NCBI RefSeq assembly: GCF_002119685.1
Contig: NZ_CP021108.1
Coordinates: 496,001-560,000, forward strand
Direction of reading: 5' to 3'
DNA: 64,000 nucleotides
Source: Bordetella genomosp. 8
Lineage (GTDB): Bacteria; Pseudomonadota; Gammaproteobacteria; Burkholderiales; Burkholderiaceae_B
Of this stretch, positions 42,951-51,780 are shown piece by piece. The notes beneath the pieces are model-generated. The model did no database searches, was not told where the DNA came from, and saw only the letters and a list, made by a program, of their open reading frames with translations. Within the stretch, counting starts at the first letter, position 1. Each line of letters opens with the position of its first letter. A program made the position numbers and the translations under genes.

Positions 42951-43724
42951 CTACGACCAGCCCAGCCGGCGTGCCAGCTCGCTGGCGGCGGTGCGCAGCA
43001 AGGCAAGATGCTCCCGCTGCTTTTTTTCGTCGTAGCGGAAGTGCGGCACCGTCACCATCAGGTTGCCCCGCACCTGTCCGCCCCGGTCGAACAAGGGCAC
43101 GGCGATGCCATGCATGTCGGGTGCGCGTTCGGCGTAGCTGGTCGCGTAGCCCTGTTCGCGTATGCGTTGCAGGGTCTGGCGCAGTTCGGGCACATCCAGT
43201 GGCCGGCCGTTCAGCGGGGACGTCGCGGCCTGGGCGATCGCCTGCTCGATCTCCTGGGGTTCCATGAAGGCCAGGACGGAGCGTCCCGCCGCGCCCCAGG
43301 TCAGCGGCTGCAACTGGTTGAGCGGGACGGTGTAGCGCAGCGGGTGCGACGGCCACGCGATATCCGACATGAAGATCCCCAGCTCCTGGCGCGACAGCAG
43401 CACCAGCATCGCCGTCTCGTCGGTTGCGTCGCGCAGCCCCTGCAACAGGGGCGCCGCCAGGCGGTTGATCGGCATTTCGGCGCTGAGCCTGCCGGCGACG
43501 CGATAAAGCTCGATCCCTGGCGTGTACAGGCCTTCCGCATCCTGGTCGACGAAGCCCAGCGGCCGGCACAGCTTCAGCAGCCGGTGGACGCTGGCGCGCG
43601 GCAGGTCGAGTTCGCGCGCCAGCTCGTTCAGGGGCCACCTGTCCCTGGCCGCGAACGCGACCAGGATGCGCAGCACGCGGTTGACCGTTCCCGTGTCGGC
43701 CGGAGAGGCTAGCTTGGAGACCAT
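42951..43724 (-). CDS. IclR-family transcriptional regulator
   Basis: 257 residues. Winged helix TGTVNRVLRILVAFAARDRWPLNELARELDLPRASVHRLLKL, effector domain with TWGAAGRSVLAFMEP, GYATSYAERAPDMHGIAVPLFD and ELARRLGW. Complete. No obvious divergent target operon; the M48 peptidase lies downstream on the same strand, about 95 bases away from its upstream side. Confidence 0.92.
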   Translation of the reverse strand: MVSKLASPADTGTVNRVLRILVAFAARDRWPLNELARELDLPRASVHRLLKLCRPLGFVDQDAEGLYTPGIELYRVAGRLSAEMPINRLAAPLLQGLRDATDETAMLVLLSRQELGIFMSDIAWPSHPLRYTVPLNQLQPLTWGAAGRSVLAFMEPQEIEQAIAQAATSPLNGRPLDVPELRQTLQRIREQGYATSYAERAPDMHGIAVPLFDRGGQVRGNLMVTVPHFRYDEKKQREHLALLRTAASELARRLGWS

Positions 43725-43820
43725 GTTGTGGTTGTCGCTGTAATGGCGCGTGGAAGGATAACACCGTGCTCGTTGTCCCGCGACGCGGCCCCGACCTGGC
43801 GCAACATCGTCCCCGCGCCG

Positions 43821-44579
43821 CTACTTGTTGGACGCGATGCGCTCTTCGATATGCTGCGCGCGCTTGGTGGAGGCGGGATGCGAGCTCATCATGTCGCTCT
43901 TGCCGCCGTCCAGCTTGGCCAGTTTCTGGAAAGCGGTGACCAGGCCCTGCACGTTCAGCTTGCGCGCCTTGAGCTGGTCGTACGAATAATCGTCCGCGGC
44001 GCTTTCCTGCGATTGGGAGAATTGCGCATTGATGAACTTCTCGGTCAGGTCGCCCAGCTGCGAGGCGCTCAAGGCCGCCACGGCGGAACCGCTGGCCGCG
44101 CCCGCCGCGTCGCGCGCGGCGGATACGGTATAGGCCGTCTGCATGGCTTTCTTGCTGTGGCCCAGCGCGACGTGGCCCATCTCGTGGCCGATGACGCCAA
44201 GGAGCTCGTCGTCGCTCATCATATCCATCAGGCCGCTGTAGACGCGTATGCAGCCGTTCGCCATGGCCCACGCGTTCACATCATTGGTCAGGTAGACCTT
44301 GTAGTTGGCCGGCTGGCCGTTGATATTGTTGCCCAGCTGCTTGCCGAGCTTCTGCAGCCGTGCGTCGTATTTGCTTCCCGGGGCGGCGATCTTGGATTGC
44401 TGGTCGCTTTCCTTGCACGCCTTGTCGGAAAGGGTCTTGATGTCGGCGTCGCTGAGCGTGGCCGCCTGCAGCATCTTGTTGCCCGCGCCGAGGGCGCCGC
44501 CGATATCGAAGGCGTGGGCGGTGCCCGCGCAAGCCAGCACGGCCGCGACGACCGCTGCCCGGTTCAAATACATACGCAT
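43821..44579 (-). CDS. M48-family periplasmic zinc metallopeptidase
   Basis: 252 residues from ATG 44579 with AGAGGAG upstream; the long frame before it is non-coding. Sec signal peptide MRMYLNRAAVVAAVLACAGTAHA. Zinc motif LLGVIGHEMGHVALGH with the third ligand in SQSQESAADDYSYDQL. The end SHPASTKRAQHIEERI is typical of LoiP/YggG-like M48 proteases that act in envelope quality control. No TPR domain, so not BepA. Confidence 0.92.
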   Translation of the reverse strand: MRMYLNRAAVVAAVLACAGTAHAFDIGGALGAGNKMLQAATLSDADIKTLSDKACKESDQQSKIAAPGSKYDARLQKLGKQLGNNINGQPANYKVYLTNDVNAWAMANGCIRVYSGLMDMMSDDELLGVIGHEMGHVALGHSKKAMQTAYTVSAARDAAGAASGSAVAALSASQLGDLTEKFINAQFSQSQESAADDYSYDQLKARKLNVQGLVTAFQKLAKLDGGKSDMMSSHPASTKRAQHIEERIASNK

Positions 44580-44678
44580 TGCTGCTCCTCTGGTCTGGGC
44601 CCCATGGGGCGGAGCGCAGATTCTAAGGAGCGACGTTGACGGCGCCATGCAAGAATCAACACAATATTCATAAATAAT

Positions 44679-44694
44679 ATATGTGTTTACATAT
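44679..44694. promoter_or_regulatory. AT-rich dyad in the M48/ogt divergent region
   Basis: ATATGT-GTTT-ACATAT lies within an AT-rich block (44660-44695) between the divergent M48 and methyltransferase genes, a likely promoter or operator region. Confidence 0.3.
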
Positions 44695-44828
44695 GGACAG
44701 CTTGGGAATTGTGGGCGTCCTCGTGGGTCTTTGCGGGGTGCCGTCGCGGCAATAAGCGGAGTTCGCGGGGCCTCTCCGCGGAATAGAGTGTGATCGTGAA
44801 ACACAGTCCAGCGCCACGTGAGGCCACG

Positions 44829-45326
44829 ATGAACCATGTATTCAAAACCGTGCGGACGCCGGTAGGCATTCTGAAACTCGTCGCCAGGGACGCCCGCCTG
44901 GCGGCCATCCTGTGGGAAAACGACCGGCCGGGCCGCGTAAGACTGGGGCACCTGCAAGAGGACGACGCCGATCCCACCTTGAACGAGGTCGAACGGCAGC
45001 TCCATGAGTATTTCGACGGCCGCCGCCGCCGCTTCGACGTTCCGATGGCGTTCGCCGGCACCGATTTCCAGCGTAAGGTCTGGCAGGCGCTGATGGAAAT
45101 CCCCTATGGGGAAACGCGCAGCTATCGCAGCATCGCCGAGCGCATCGGCCATGTGAACGCGGTCAGGGCCGTGGGCGCCGCCAACGGCCGCAATCCCATA
45201 TCCATCATCGCGCCATGCCACCGGGTGATCGGCAGTTCGGGCAGCCTGACCGGCTTCGCAGGCGGCCTGGAGGTCAAGGCGCGCCTGCTGGAACTGGAGC
45301 GCCTGTCGGCGGCGGTCCGTGCGTGA
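44829..45326 (+). CDS. ogt: Methylated-DNA-[protein]-cysteine S-methyltransferase
   Basis: 165 residues from ATG 44829 (GTGAGG upstream); a GTG at 44790 is less likely. A suicide repair enzyme that takes the methyl from O6-methylguanine onto Cys130 in SIIAPCHRVIGSSG. The DNA-binding helix RSIAERIGHVNAVRAVGAANGRNP precedes it. The short, cytoplasmic single-domain form is Ogt-like rather than Ada. It is divergent from the M48 peptidase and convergent with locus 2. Confidence 0.93.
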   Translation: MNHVFKTVRTPVGILKLVARDARLAAILWENDRPGRVRLGHLQEDDADPTLNEVERQLHEYFDGRRRRFDVPMAFAGTDFQRKVWQALMEIPYGETRSYRSIAERIGHVNAVRAVGAANGRNPISIIAPCHRVIGSSGSLTGFAGGLEVKARLLELERLSAAVRA

Positions 45327-45338
45327 CCGCCACTGCCG

Positions 45339-46478
45339 CTACCGCAGGACGAAGGGTTTGCTGTCCGGCCGATTGGAACCGTCGTCGATCCGGCGGTCAT
45401 TCACCAGGGGCCTGGGCGCCACGCCGTCGAGACGATTCTGCGCGGCGACGATATCGTTGAATCTTCCGTCGACATAAGGCGCGATATCGACCTTGCGCGA
45501 TAGCGCGCCCGTCTCGTACAGGCCATCCGCGATCTGCTGGAAAACATCCGTCAGCGGCTTGTCGATGGGGTAGTACGCCCCGGCGCCTTCCTCGTCGAGC
45601 AGCAGCTTCCCTTGCTGGAAGCTCATGCCGATACGCTTGACGTAGTTGGCCCGGATCCATTCATCGGGATGGACCGTCTGCCAGTTGTACATCGCCACGG
45701 CACGCCTGACGAAGTCGGCGATCGCCGCCGCCTTGGCGGGGTCCTGCAAGGCCGCCTTGCGCGCCACGATCGGGTTCAAGCCCCAGTTGTGCCCCGCCCC
45801 ATTGGCCAGGATGGGCGGCGAGCCCAGGCGGAAGTACTGGTGGCCCAGCACGATGGCGGCGTCCACCGCACGTGAGGAGAACGTGGGCGCGACCTCCGAG
45901 CCCGCGACTTGTACGCCCTTGACGTCCTTGCGCAGGTCCAGTCCGTGGGCGTGCAGAATGCCGGCCAGGATCATGTGGCGACCGGTGCCCGCCGGGTAGG
46001 CCACCGTGCGGCCGCGCAGGTCCTCCACCTTGGTGATATTGCTGTTCGGCTGTATGACCAGGTAGGTATTGGCCGGGCTGCCGGGATTGGCGGTGATGGC
46101 AATGGCCACCAGATCCTTGACACCGGCGCCCGCCGCGATCGGTATGGGCGCTTCGCCGATATAGCCGACGTCGACCGCGCCGGCCACCAGCGCCTCCAGC
46201 ACGGCCGGTCCGCCGTTGAAGGTAGCGAACGTGGCCTGGTAAGGCGCCTGCTTGTCCTGGCCGGACAAGGACCATGGCACGGACGCCTCGCCTGCCTGCT
46301 CCGCGACGATCAGGCGGGTGCCCTTGGGCACGGCCGCCGCCAACCGGGCCGCCAATGCCTGGTCCGCCGCGCCCGGCGAGGCGGCGGCATCCGCCGCGCT
46401 TGACGCACCATGATGAAGTGCAAGGCACAGTACGGTCAGGGCCCAGGGCCGGGCCGGCCATCGAAACGTCGACAACAT
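45339..46478 (-). CDS. Aliphatic-sulfonate-type ABC binding protein, SsuA-like (locus 2)
   Basis: 379 residues from ATG 46478 with GGAG eight bases upstream. Signal peptide ending about residue 28 (LHHGASSAADA). SBP of the SsuA/NMT1 type: TFATFNGGPAVLEALVAGAVDVGYIGEAPIPIAAG, ITANPGSPANTYLVIQPNSNI, LRGRTVAYPAGTGRHMIL. Last gene of the dioxygenase-permease-ATPase-binding protein operon. It has an unusually long C-terminus after the lobe. Ligand inferred as a sulfonate. Confidence 0.88.
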   Translation of the reverse strand: MLSTFRWPARPWALTVLCLALHHGASSAADAAASPGAADQALAARLAAAVPKGTRLIVAEQAGEASVPWSLSGQDKQAPYQATFATFNGGPAVLEALVAGAVDVGYIGEAPIPIAAGAGVKDLVAIAITANPGSPANTYLVIQPNSNITKVEDLRGRTVAYPAGTGRHMILAGILHAHGLDLRKDVKGVQVAGSEVAPTFSSRAVDAAIVLGHQYFRLGSPPILANGAGHNWGLNPIVARKAALQDPAKAAAIADFVRRAVAMYNWQTVHPDEWIRANYVKRIGMSFQQGKLLLDEEGAGAYYPIDKPLTDVFQQIADGLYETGALSRKVDIAPYVDGRFNDIVAAQNRLDGVAPRPLVNDRRIDDGSNRPDSKPFVLR

Positions 46479-46507
46479 CGGGAACTCCAGTAGGTGTGAA
46501 AACGCGG

Positions 46508-47281
46508 TCAATCCGGCGCGACGCCCAGCTCTCGCAGCAATCGTTCGCGCAACGCGCCGAAGCGCGGATCGGCGTGATGGCGGGGCGCGGGAATATCGAC
46601 GTGGAGATTCAGCGAGATCCGGCCCTCGGTCAGGACCATCACCCGCTGCGCCAGCATGATGGCCTCGTCCACGTCATGGGTGACCAGCAGCACGGCGGGT
46701 CGGTGGCGCCGGTACAGGTCCTGCAGCAGGCGATGCATGCGTATCCGGGTCAGCGCGTCAAGCGCACCGAACGGCTCGTCCAGCAGCAGCAGTTCGGGAT
46801 CGCGAACCAGCGCGCGCGCCAGCGCCACACGCTGCGCCTCGCCGCCGGACAAGGTGCGCGGCCAGACGGCCACGCGGTGCGACAAGCCGACCTCGTCGAG
46901 CGCGGCCAGCGCGCGGCCGCGCGTCGCGGCATCGCGCGGCAAGCCGACCAGGACGTTGCGCAGCACACGTTGCCAGGGCAGCAGCCGCGGATCCTGGAAC
47001 ACGATGGCACGGCGCGGTGGCACGAGCACCTCCCCGCCGACATCGCCATCCAGGGCGCCCAGCACCCGCAGCAAGGTGCTCTTGCCCGACCCGCTGCGAC
47101 CCAGCAGCGCCACGAATTCGCCGCGCTCGATTTCCACCGAGAGGTCGCGCAACACGGATTGCGTGCCGAATTGCTTGTTCAGGTGCCGGGCGGCCACGGC
47201 CACCGTGGCCGCGGCGCGATCCGCATGCGCCGTTTCGGGAGGCGTATGGGACCTGGCCCTGGATGTCGTGTCACGTGCCAT
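46508..47281 (-). CDS. Aliphatic-sulfonate-type ABC ATP-binding protein, SsuB-like (locus 2)
   Basis: 257 residues. Walker A GRSGSGKSTLLR, Q-loop IVFQDPRLLPWQ, signature LSGGEAQRVALARAL, Walker B LLLLDEPFGALDAL, LVTHDVDEAI. LPWQRVLRNV and ISLNLHVDIPAPRHHADP are SsuB-like. It overlaps the permease gene by 11 bases and ends 29 bases before the binding-protein start. Confidence 0.9.
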   Translation of the reverse strand: MARDTTSRARSHTPPETAHADRAAATVAVAARHLNKQFGTQSVLRDLSVEIERGEFVALLGRSGSGKSTLLRVLGALDGDVGGEVLVPPRRAIVFQDPRLLPWQRVLRNVLVGLPRDAATRGRALAALDEVGLSHRVAVWPRTLSGGEAQRVALARALVRDPELLLLDEPFGALDALTRIRMHRLLQDLYRRHRPAVLLVTHDVDEAIMLAQRVMVLTEGRISLNLHVDIPAPRHHADPRFGALRERLLRELGVAPD

Positions 47282-48185
47282 CGAAAGCCCTTCTCCAGGT
47301 GAGCAGGCGCGCTTCCAGGTAACGCACGCAGGCCAGCGACAGCAAGCCCAGCAGGGCGTATACGGCCAGCAGGACGAAGATGACGTCCACCCGGAAATAC
47401 TCGCGCGCGTCGCTCATCATGCGCCCCAGGCCGACCGGCGCATTGATCGTCTCGGCGAAGATCAGCGACAGCCAGGCCCCGGTCAGCGCGAGCCGCAGGC
47501 CGACCAGGAAACCCGGCAGGGCTCCCGGCAGGATGACCGAGGTGATCAGTTCCCGCTGCTTCACGCCGAAGGTGCGCGCGGCCTCGATCAGCCCGGCGTC
47601 GACATTGCGAATCGCGCTGTAGGTGTTGATGTAGATGCAGACGATCACGTGCAGGGCGATCAGCAGAACCTTGGAGACATCGTCGATGCCGAACCATGCG
47701 ATCAGTATCGGCAGCAGTGCGAAGTTCGGAATCGCCCGCAGGATCTCCATATTGGCGTCGACGATGTTCTCCCCTGCGCGCGACAGGCCCGCGGCGACCG
47801 CGGCGGTCAGTCCCACCGACAGGCCCAGCGCCAGCCCCTTGACGACGAGTTGCAGCGATGCCAGCAGGTTGTCCAGGAGCACGCCGCTGCCCGCCAGGTC
47901 CGTGGCGGTGCGCAGTACCGTCAGCGGTGCCGGCGTGGTGCGCGGATCGAAGACCTGCAGGCTGGCCAGCAGGTGCCAGCCCAGGAGCAGCAAGGCGGGA
48001 CCCGCCAGACGCTGCAGCCAGCGCGGCAGCCTGGCCTGGCTGGCGGGACGGGGCGCGATGGCGCGGGGGTCGACGAGCGCGCCACGGGCGATCCCCTGTG
48101 CGGCCGGCCTGCCTGTCACCGCCGCCGCGTTGCCGGCAGGCGGCGCGATGGCCGCCACCGGGCGTTCGACCGTTGCCGTCTGCAT
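47271..48185 (-). CDS. Aliphatic-sulfonate-type ABC permease, SsuC-like (locus 2)
   Basis: 304 residues from ATG 48185. A 55-residue Ala/Pro-rich cytoplasmic N-terminus, then six helices with EAA loop ARTFGVKQRELITSVILPGALPGFL and LRLALTGAWLSLIFAE as in SsuC. It begins one base after the dioxygenase stop, so translation is coupled. The earlier in-frame sequence overlaps the dioxygenase and is rejected. Confidence 0.9.
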   Translation of the reverse strand: MQTATVERPVAAIAPPAGNAAAVTGRPAAQGIARGALVDPRAIAPRPASQARLPRWLQRLAGPALLLLGWHLLASLQVFDPRTTPAPLTVLRTATDLAGSGVLLDNLLASLQLVVKGLALGLSVGLTAAVAAGLSRAGENIVDANMEILRAIPNFALLPILIAWFGIDDVSKVLLIALHVIVCIYINTYSAIRNVDAGLIEAARTFGVKQRELITSVILPGALPGFLVGLRLALTGAWLSLIFAETINAPVGLGRMMSDAREYFRVDVIFVLLAVYALLGLLSLACVRYLEARLLTWRRAFDGT

Positions 48186-48186
48186 A

Positions 48187-49122
48187 TCAGGCCGCCAGGA
48201 AAGGATCGCCGGAGATCGACGTGGAGCGTTGTCCGTCCACGCCCACGGGGATATCGCCCACCAGCGTGATACGGTGCAGGACGCGTTCGAAGTCCAGGTG
48301 CTCGAAGTCGCGCGGCGCCAGGTGCAGGACTGCACGGTTGTCCCAGAAGGCGATGCTGCCCGGTTTCCAACGGAACCGGTCGGTGTACTCGGGACGCTGG
48401 ATCTGGTCGAACAGCAGGTCGAGGATATAGCGGCTTTCGCGCGGCGTTACGTCGACGATGTGCTTGGTGAAGCTGGGGTTGACGTAGATGACGCGTTCGC
48501 CGGTTTCCGGATGGACGCGTACGACGGGATGCACGGACGCGAGCGGTTTGTTGCGCACCCAGTCGCCGATGCGCTCTTCGCTGCGATCGGCGTTGTAGTT
48601 GGAGCCGAAGCGATGCTCGGCGCGCAGGCCGTCGATCAGTTTGCGTATGGGTTCGGACAGACCCTGGTAAGCCGCCGCCACGTTGGTGAACTGCGTGTCG
48701 CCGCTATAGGGCGGAACGACTTCGGCGCGCAGGATGGAATACGCGGGCGGATTGATCAGCGGCGTGACGTCGGCATGCCAGCCGGGACCGTTGGCGCTGA
48801 GCTTGCGCGTGTAATTGCGGCCGTAGCGCTTTTCATAGGCCTTGGGCGACACCGTGTGGATCTGCGGGAAACCGGCCGGCGCCACGTCGCCTTCATAGGG
48901 ATGGCCCGGCGTGACTTCGCCGAACTGGCGGCCGAAGGCGATCTGCTGCGCGTGATCCAGGAACTGGTCGCGGAAATAGACGACCTTCCATTTATGCAGG
49001 GCGCGCCGGATGACGTCGATGTGTTCATCCGGCAAGGGCTCGCGCAGATCGACGCCCACGATTTCGGCGCCGGTCCAGCCGGACTGCGGCAGTACTTCGA
49101 TGCGATTCAGGACTACGCTCAT
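48187..49122 (-). CDS. TauD/TfdA-family alpha-ketoglutarate dioxygenase (locus 2)
   Basis: 311 residues from ATG 49122 with GGAAGAGAG upstream. Iron ligands in NGPGWHADVTPLINP (His116, Asp118) and AVLHLAPRDF; the 2-oxoglutarate Arg is in RVLHRITLVGD. YRP-like loops (HPVVRVHPETGERVIYVN) match TauD/AtsK. First gene of the operon. It would release sulfite from a sulfonate or sulfate ester brought in by the adjacent transporter. Distinct in sequence from the locus 1 and locus 3 enzymes. Confidence 0.88.
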   Translation of the reverse strand: MSVVLNRIEVLPQSGWTGAEIVGVDLREPLPDEHIDVIRRALHKWKVVYFRDQFLDHAQQIAFGRQFGEVTPGHPYEGDVAPAGFPQIHTVSPKAYEKRYGRNYTRKLSANGPGWHADVTPLINPPAYSILRAEVVPPYSGDTQFTNVAAAYQGLSEPIRKLIDGLRAEHRFGSNYNADRSEERIGDWVRNKPLASVHPVVRVHPETGERVIYVNPSFTKHIVDVTPRESRYILDLLFDQIQRPEYTDRFRWKPGSIAFWDNRAVLHLAPRDFEHLDFERVLHRITLVGDIPVGVDGQRSTSISGDPFLAA

Positions 49123-49226
49123 GTCAGCTCTCTTCCGGGTAAGGTGCGGGAGCCACATATTGAGTTCGCGGGCCGGCATGCCACAACGAATAACTGCCTA
49201 TTTGCTAATCCGGCATATGCGCATGA

Positions 49227-49268
49227 CTGCGCGTCGATGGCTGCGGGTCGATGGCTGCGCGTCGGTTG
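49227..49268. repeat. Three imperfect 14-bp tandem repeats
   Basis: CTGCGCGTCGATGG, CTGCGGGTCGATGG and CTGCGCGTCGGTTG head to tail, in the gap between the locus 2 dioxygenase (start side) and the MFS efflux gene end. Possible slippage product. Confidence 0.6.
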
Positions 49269-49293
49269 GCGATCCGGCGCCGGCGAAGGTGCC

Positions 49294-50730
49294 TTACGAG
49301 CGCGCCGTGGCGCGCCGCGCGTCGCGCGATCCGTGCCCGCTCAGCTCGGCGCCGGCGCGGTCCGGCAGCCGTACGCAGATCCACGCCGCGGCGGCGGTCA
49401 ATACGCCGATCAGCAGGAAAGCCAGCGCGTAGTCCTGGCGCACCGGCTGTTCGTGTCCGCGCAGCGCCGTGGCCGCCTGCAGCACCCAGACAGAAACGGC
49501 GATGCCGACGGTGGCGGCAAGCTGCTGCATGGTGCTGTACAGGCTGGTCGCGGCGCTCATGCGGTCCTTGGGCACATCGGCATAGGCGAAGGTGCCGAAG
49601 GCATTGAACTGCAGCGCGCGTGCCATTCCGCCCACCAGCAGCACGCCCGATATTGCCGCGATCGGCCAGGAGGCATCGAAGGCCGCGCACAAGGCAATCG
49701 ATGCGCCGCAGATCAGGCTGTTATAGATCAGCACGTTACGGAAGCCGGCGCGCCGCAGCACCGCGACGCTGGCAGCCTTGACGAATACGGCGGCGATGGC
49801 GCCCGCCAGCATTGCCATCCCGCTTTGCAGCGGATTCATGCCGAGCGTGGTTTGCAGCATCAGCGGCACCAGAAAGGGAAGCGCGCCGAAGCCTGCCCGC
49901 ACCAGAAAGCCGGCATTGAAGGCGACGCCGAAGCTTTGCAGGCGCAGCAGCGAAAAGTCCAGGCTGGGCCTGGCCATGCGGCGCGCATGCCGTGCATAGG
50001 CCACGCCGGCCAGCACGCCCGCCGCCAGCCAGCCCGCCGTTTCCGTGCCGCCGGCCAGGCCGTTGCTGAAGCGGTCCATGCCGTGGATCACGGCGCTCAG
50101 CGCAACGCCGCTGAGTACCAGCCCGGCGATGTCCAGTCGCGCATCCGCCTGCCTGGCGATGTGCGGCACGTAGCGTCCCGCCAGCAGGACTCCCAGCGCG
50201 GCGACGGGTACGTTGATGAAGAAGATCCAGTGCCACGACGAGTAGGTGGTGATGAATCCTCCCAATGGCGGTCCGAGCAGCGGGCCCACCATCCCGGGCA
50301 TCAGCACCCAGGCCATGGCGTCGACCAACTGTTTCTTTTCCACCGAACGCAGCATGATCAACCGGCCTACCGGCACCATCATCGCGCTGCTCGCGCCTTG
50401 CAGTACGCGTGCCGCCACCAGTGCGCCCAGCGATCCGGACAGGCCGCAGGCGATCGAGCTGAGCGCGAACAGGGCCATGGCCGTGCGGAACACCGTACGC
50501 GCGCCGTAGCGGTCGGCCAAGGTGCCGCTGGCCGGTATGAAAACCACCAGGCTGATGAGATACGCGGTAATGGCCAGGTTCATCTGGAGCGGGTCGACAC
50601 CAAGGTCCCGCGCCATCTGCGGCAGCGACGTCGTGATGATGGTGGTATCCATCTGCTCCATGAAGAAGGCTGCGCCCACGACTAGCGCCAGCGGACGATG
50701 GGAGGGTGGGGTAGGCACGTTTGCAACCAT
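49294..50730 (-). CDS. DHA2-family MFS efflux transporter (EmrB-like)
   Basis: 478 residues from ATG 50730, about 14 helices. EQMDTTIITTSLPQMARDLGV is the helix-1 motif of DHA2 drug exporters, SGTLADRYGARTVFR is motif A, and GPLLGPPLGGFITTYSSWHWIFFINVP is motif C and beyond. Exports toxic compounds by proton antiport. No HlyD-type adaptor partner is adjacent. Divergent from the rhodanese gene, with duplicated 11-bp sites between. Confidence 0.9.
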   Translation of the reverse strand: MVANVPTPPSHRPLALVVGAAFFMEQMDTTIITTSLPQMARDLGVDPLQMNLAITAYLISLVVFIPASGTLADRYGARTVFRTAMALFALSSIACGLSGSLGALVAARVLQGASSAMMVPVGRLIMLRSVEKKQLVDAMAWVLMPGMVGPLLGPPLGGFITTYSSWHWIFFINVPVAALGVLLAGRYVPHIARQADARLDIAGLVLSGVALSAVIHGMDRFSNGLAGGTETAGWLAAGVLAGVAYARHARRMARPSLDFSLLRLQSFGVAFNAGFLVRAGFGALPFLVPLMLQTTLGMNPLQSGMAMLAGAIAAVFVKAASVAVLRRAGFRNVLIYNSLICGASIALCAAFDASWPIAAISGVLLVGGMARALQFNAFGTFAYADVPKDRMSAATSLYSTMQQLAATVGIAVSVWVLQAATALRGHEQPVRQDYALAFLLIGVLTAAAAWICVRLPDRAGAELSGHGSRDARRATARS

Positions 50731-50822
50731 GGATGGATGGCGAAGCGTTGCACTGTACCGGTCCTGGCATGGACTGGTAAAGCCCGGATCCGGCGGCGTG
50801 GCGCATCGTCGTCGCCGCGGCA

Positions 50823-50875
50823 ATTTGCATATGCATCTATGTTTATGGCGATTTTCTTATGCCCATTTGCATATG
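50823..50875. promoter_or_regulatory. Two ATTTGCATATG direct repeats in the divergent MFS/rhodanese region
   Basis: An identical 11-mer at 50823-50833 and 50865-50875, 42 bases apart (four helical turns). The first is part of the palindrome TGCATATGCA. A GATAAT box at 50879-50884 faces the rhodanese gene. Phased repeats suggest paired regulator binding. Confidence 0.5.
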
Positions 50876-50937
50876 GCCCGATAATCGTTCGTCCCTGTCC
50901 CGAGCCAGGCTAGAGTCTGCGCTTTGGGCAGGTTGTT

Positions 50938-51762
50938 ATGAGCAATGACATATTCGTCGACCCGCAATGGGTCGCGCGGCATCTCGCCGACGAGAAGGTA
51001 GTGCTGCTGGACGCGCGCGCCGGCAAGGACTATTGGGCGGGACACCTGCCGGGGGCGCGGCCCTTCGACGCCAACCTGCTCAGCCATCCCGAGTCGACTG
51101 CCGCCGGGCTGGCCTCGCTGGTCGCCCAGCACGCGAGCGTGTTCTCCCTGCTGGGCTTGTCGGGCAACGAGCATGTGGTCGTGTACGAAGAAAGGTGGGA
51201 CACCCGGGCGGCCCGCGCCGCGTGGCTGTTGCACTACCTGGGGCAGGAGCGCGTCTCCATCCTGGACGGCGGCCTGCGTGCCGCCGACGGCGTGGCCGGA
51301 CTGGAGCGGACGGCGCGGGCGCCGGCTTACGCGCCGCGCGACTACATCCCCCGGGTGCGAGAGCAATGGACGATAGGCGTCGATGAGCTGAAGCAAAGGC
51401 TGGGCACGCCCGGCCTGCGCGTCGTCGATACCCGCCGCGCGACGGAATACTTCGGTGAGGAACGGCGCGCCCGGCGCGCGGGCGCGATCCCCGGCGCGGT
51501 GCATCGCGACTACGCGCAGAACATCGACGAGGCGGGCCTGGGCAGAAGTGCGGCCGACATCCGCAGGGCCTACGAAGAACTGGGCCTGCGGCCCGACGAC
51601 GAGATCGTCGTGTACTGCGGCGGCGGTGCGCGTGCCGCGCATACCTTATATGCCCTGCGGGCTGCTGGCTATGGCAATGTGCGCAATTACGCCGGCGCCT
51701 GGAACGAATGGGCCAACCGCGAAGAACTGCCCATCGAAACGCCGGCGCGCGATGGCGCCTGA
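50938..51762 (+). CDS. Two-domain rhodanese-like sulfurtransferase (locus 3)
   Basis: 274 residues. The N-terminal rhodanese domain (about 1-125, VVLLDARAGKDYWAGHLPGARPFDAN) lacks an active Cys. The C-terminal domain (about 145-265) has VVDTRRATEYFGEE and the active-site loop VVYCGGGARAAH (Cys about 226). Such proteins move sulfane sulfur from thiosulfate or mercaptopyruvate to thiols or cyanide. It begins locus 3, 18 bases before the permease, suggesting the operon handles sulfur released from its substrate. Confidence 0.9.
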   Translation: MSNDIFVDPQWVARHLADEKVVLLDARAGKDYWAGHLPGARPFDANLLSHPESTAAGLASLVAQHASVFSLLGLSGNEHVVVYEERWDTRAARAAWLLHYLGQERVSILDGGLRAADGVAGLERTARAPAYAPRDYIPRVREQWTIGVDELKQRLGTPGLRVVDTRRATEYFGEERRARRAGAIPGAVHRDYAQNIDEAGLGRSAADIRRAYEELGLRPDDEIVVYCGGGARAAHTLYALRAAGYGNVRNYAGAWNEWANREELPIETPARDGA

Positions 51763-51780
51763 CGTGGCGAAGGAGTCGTC

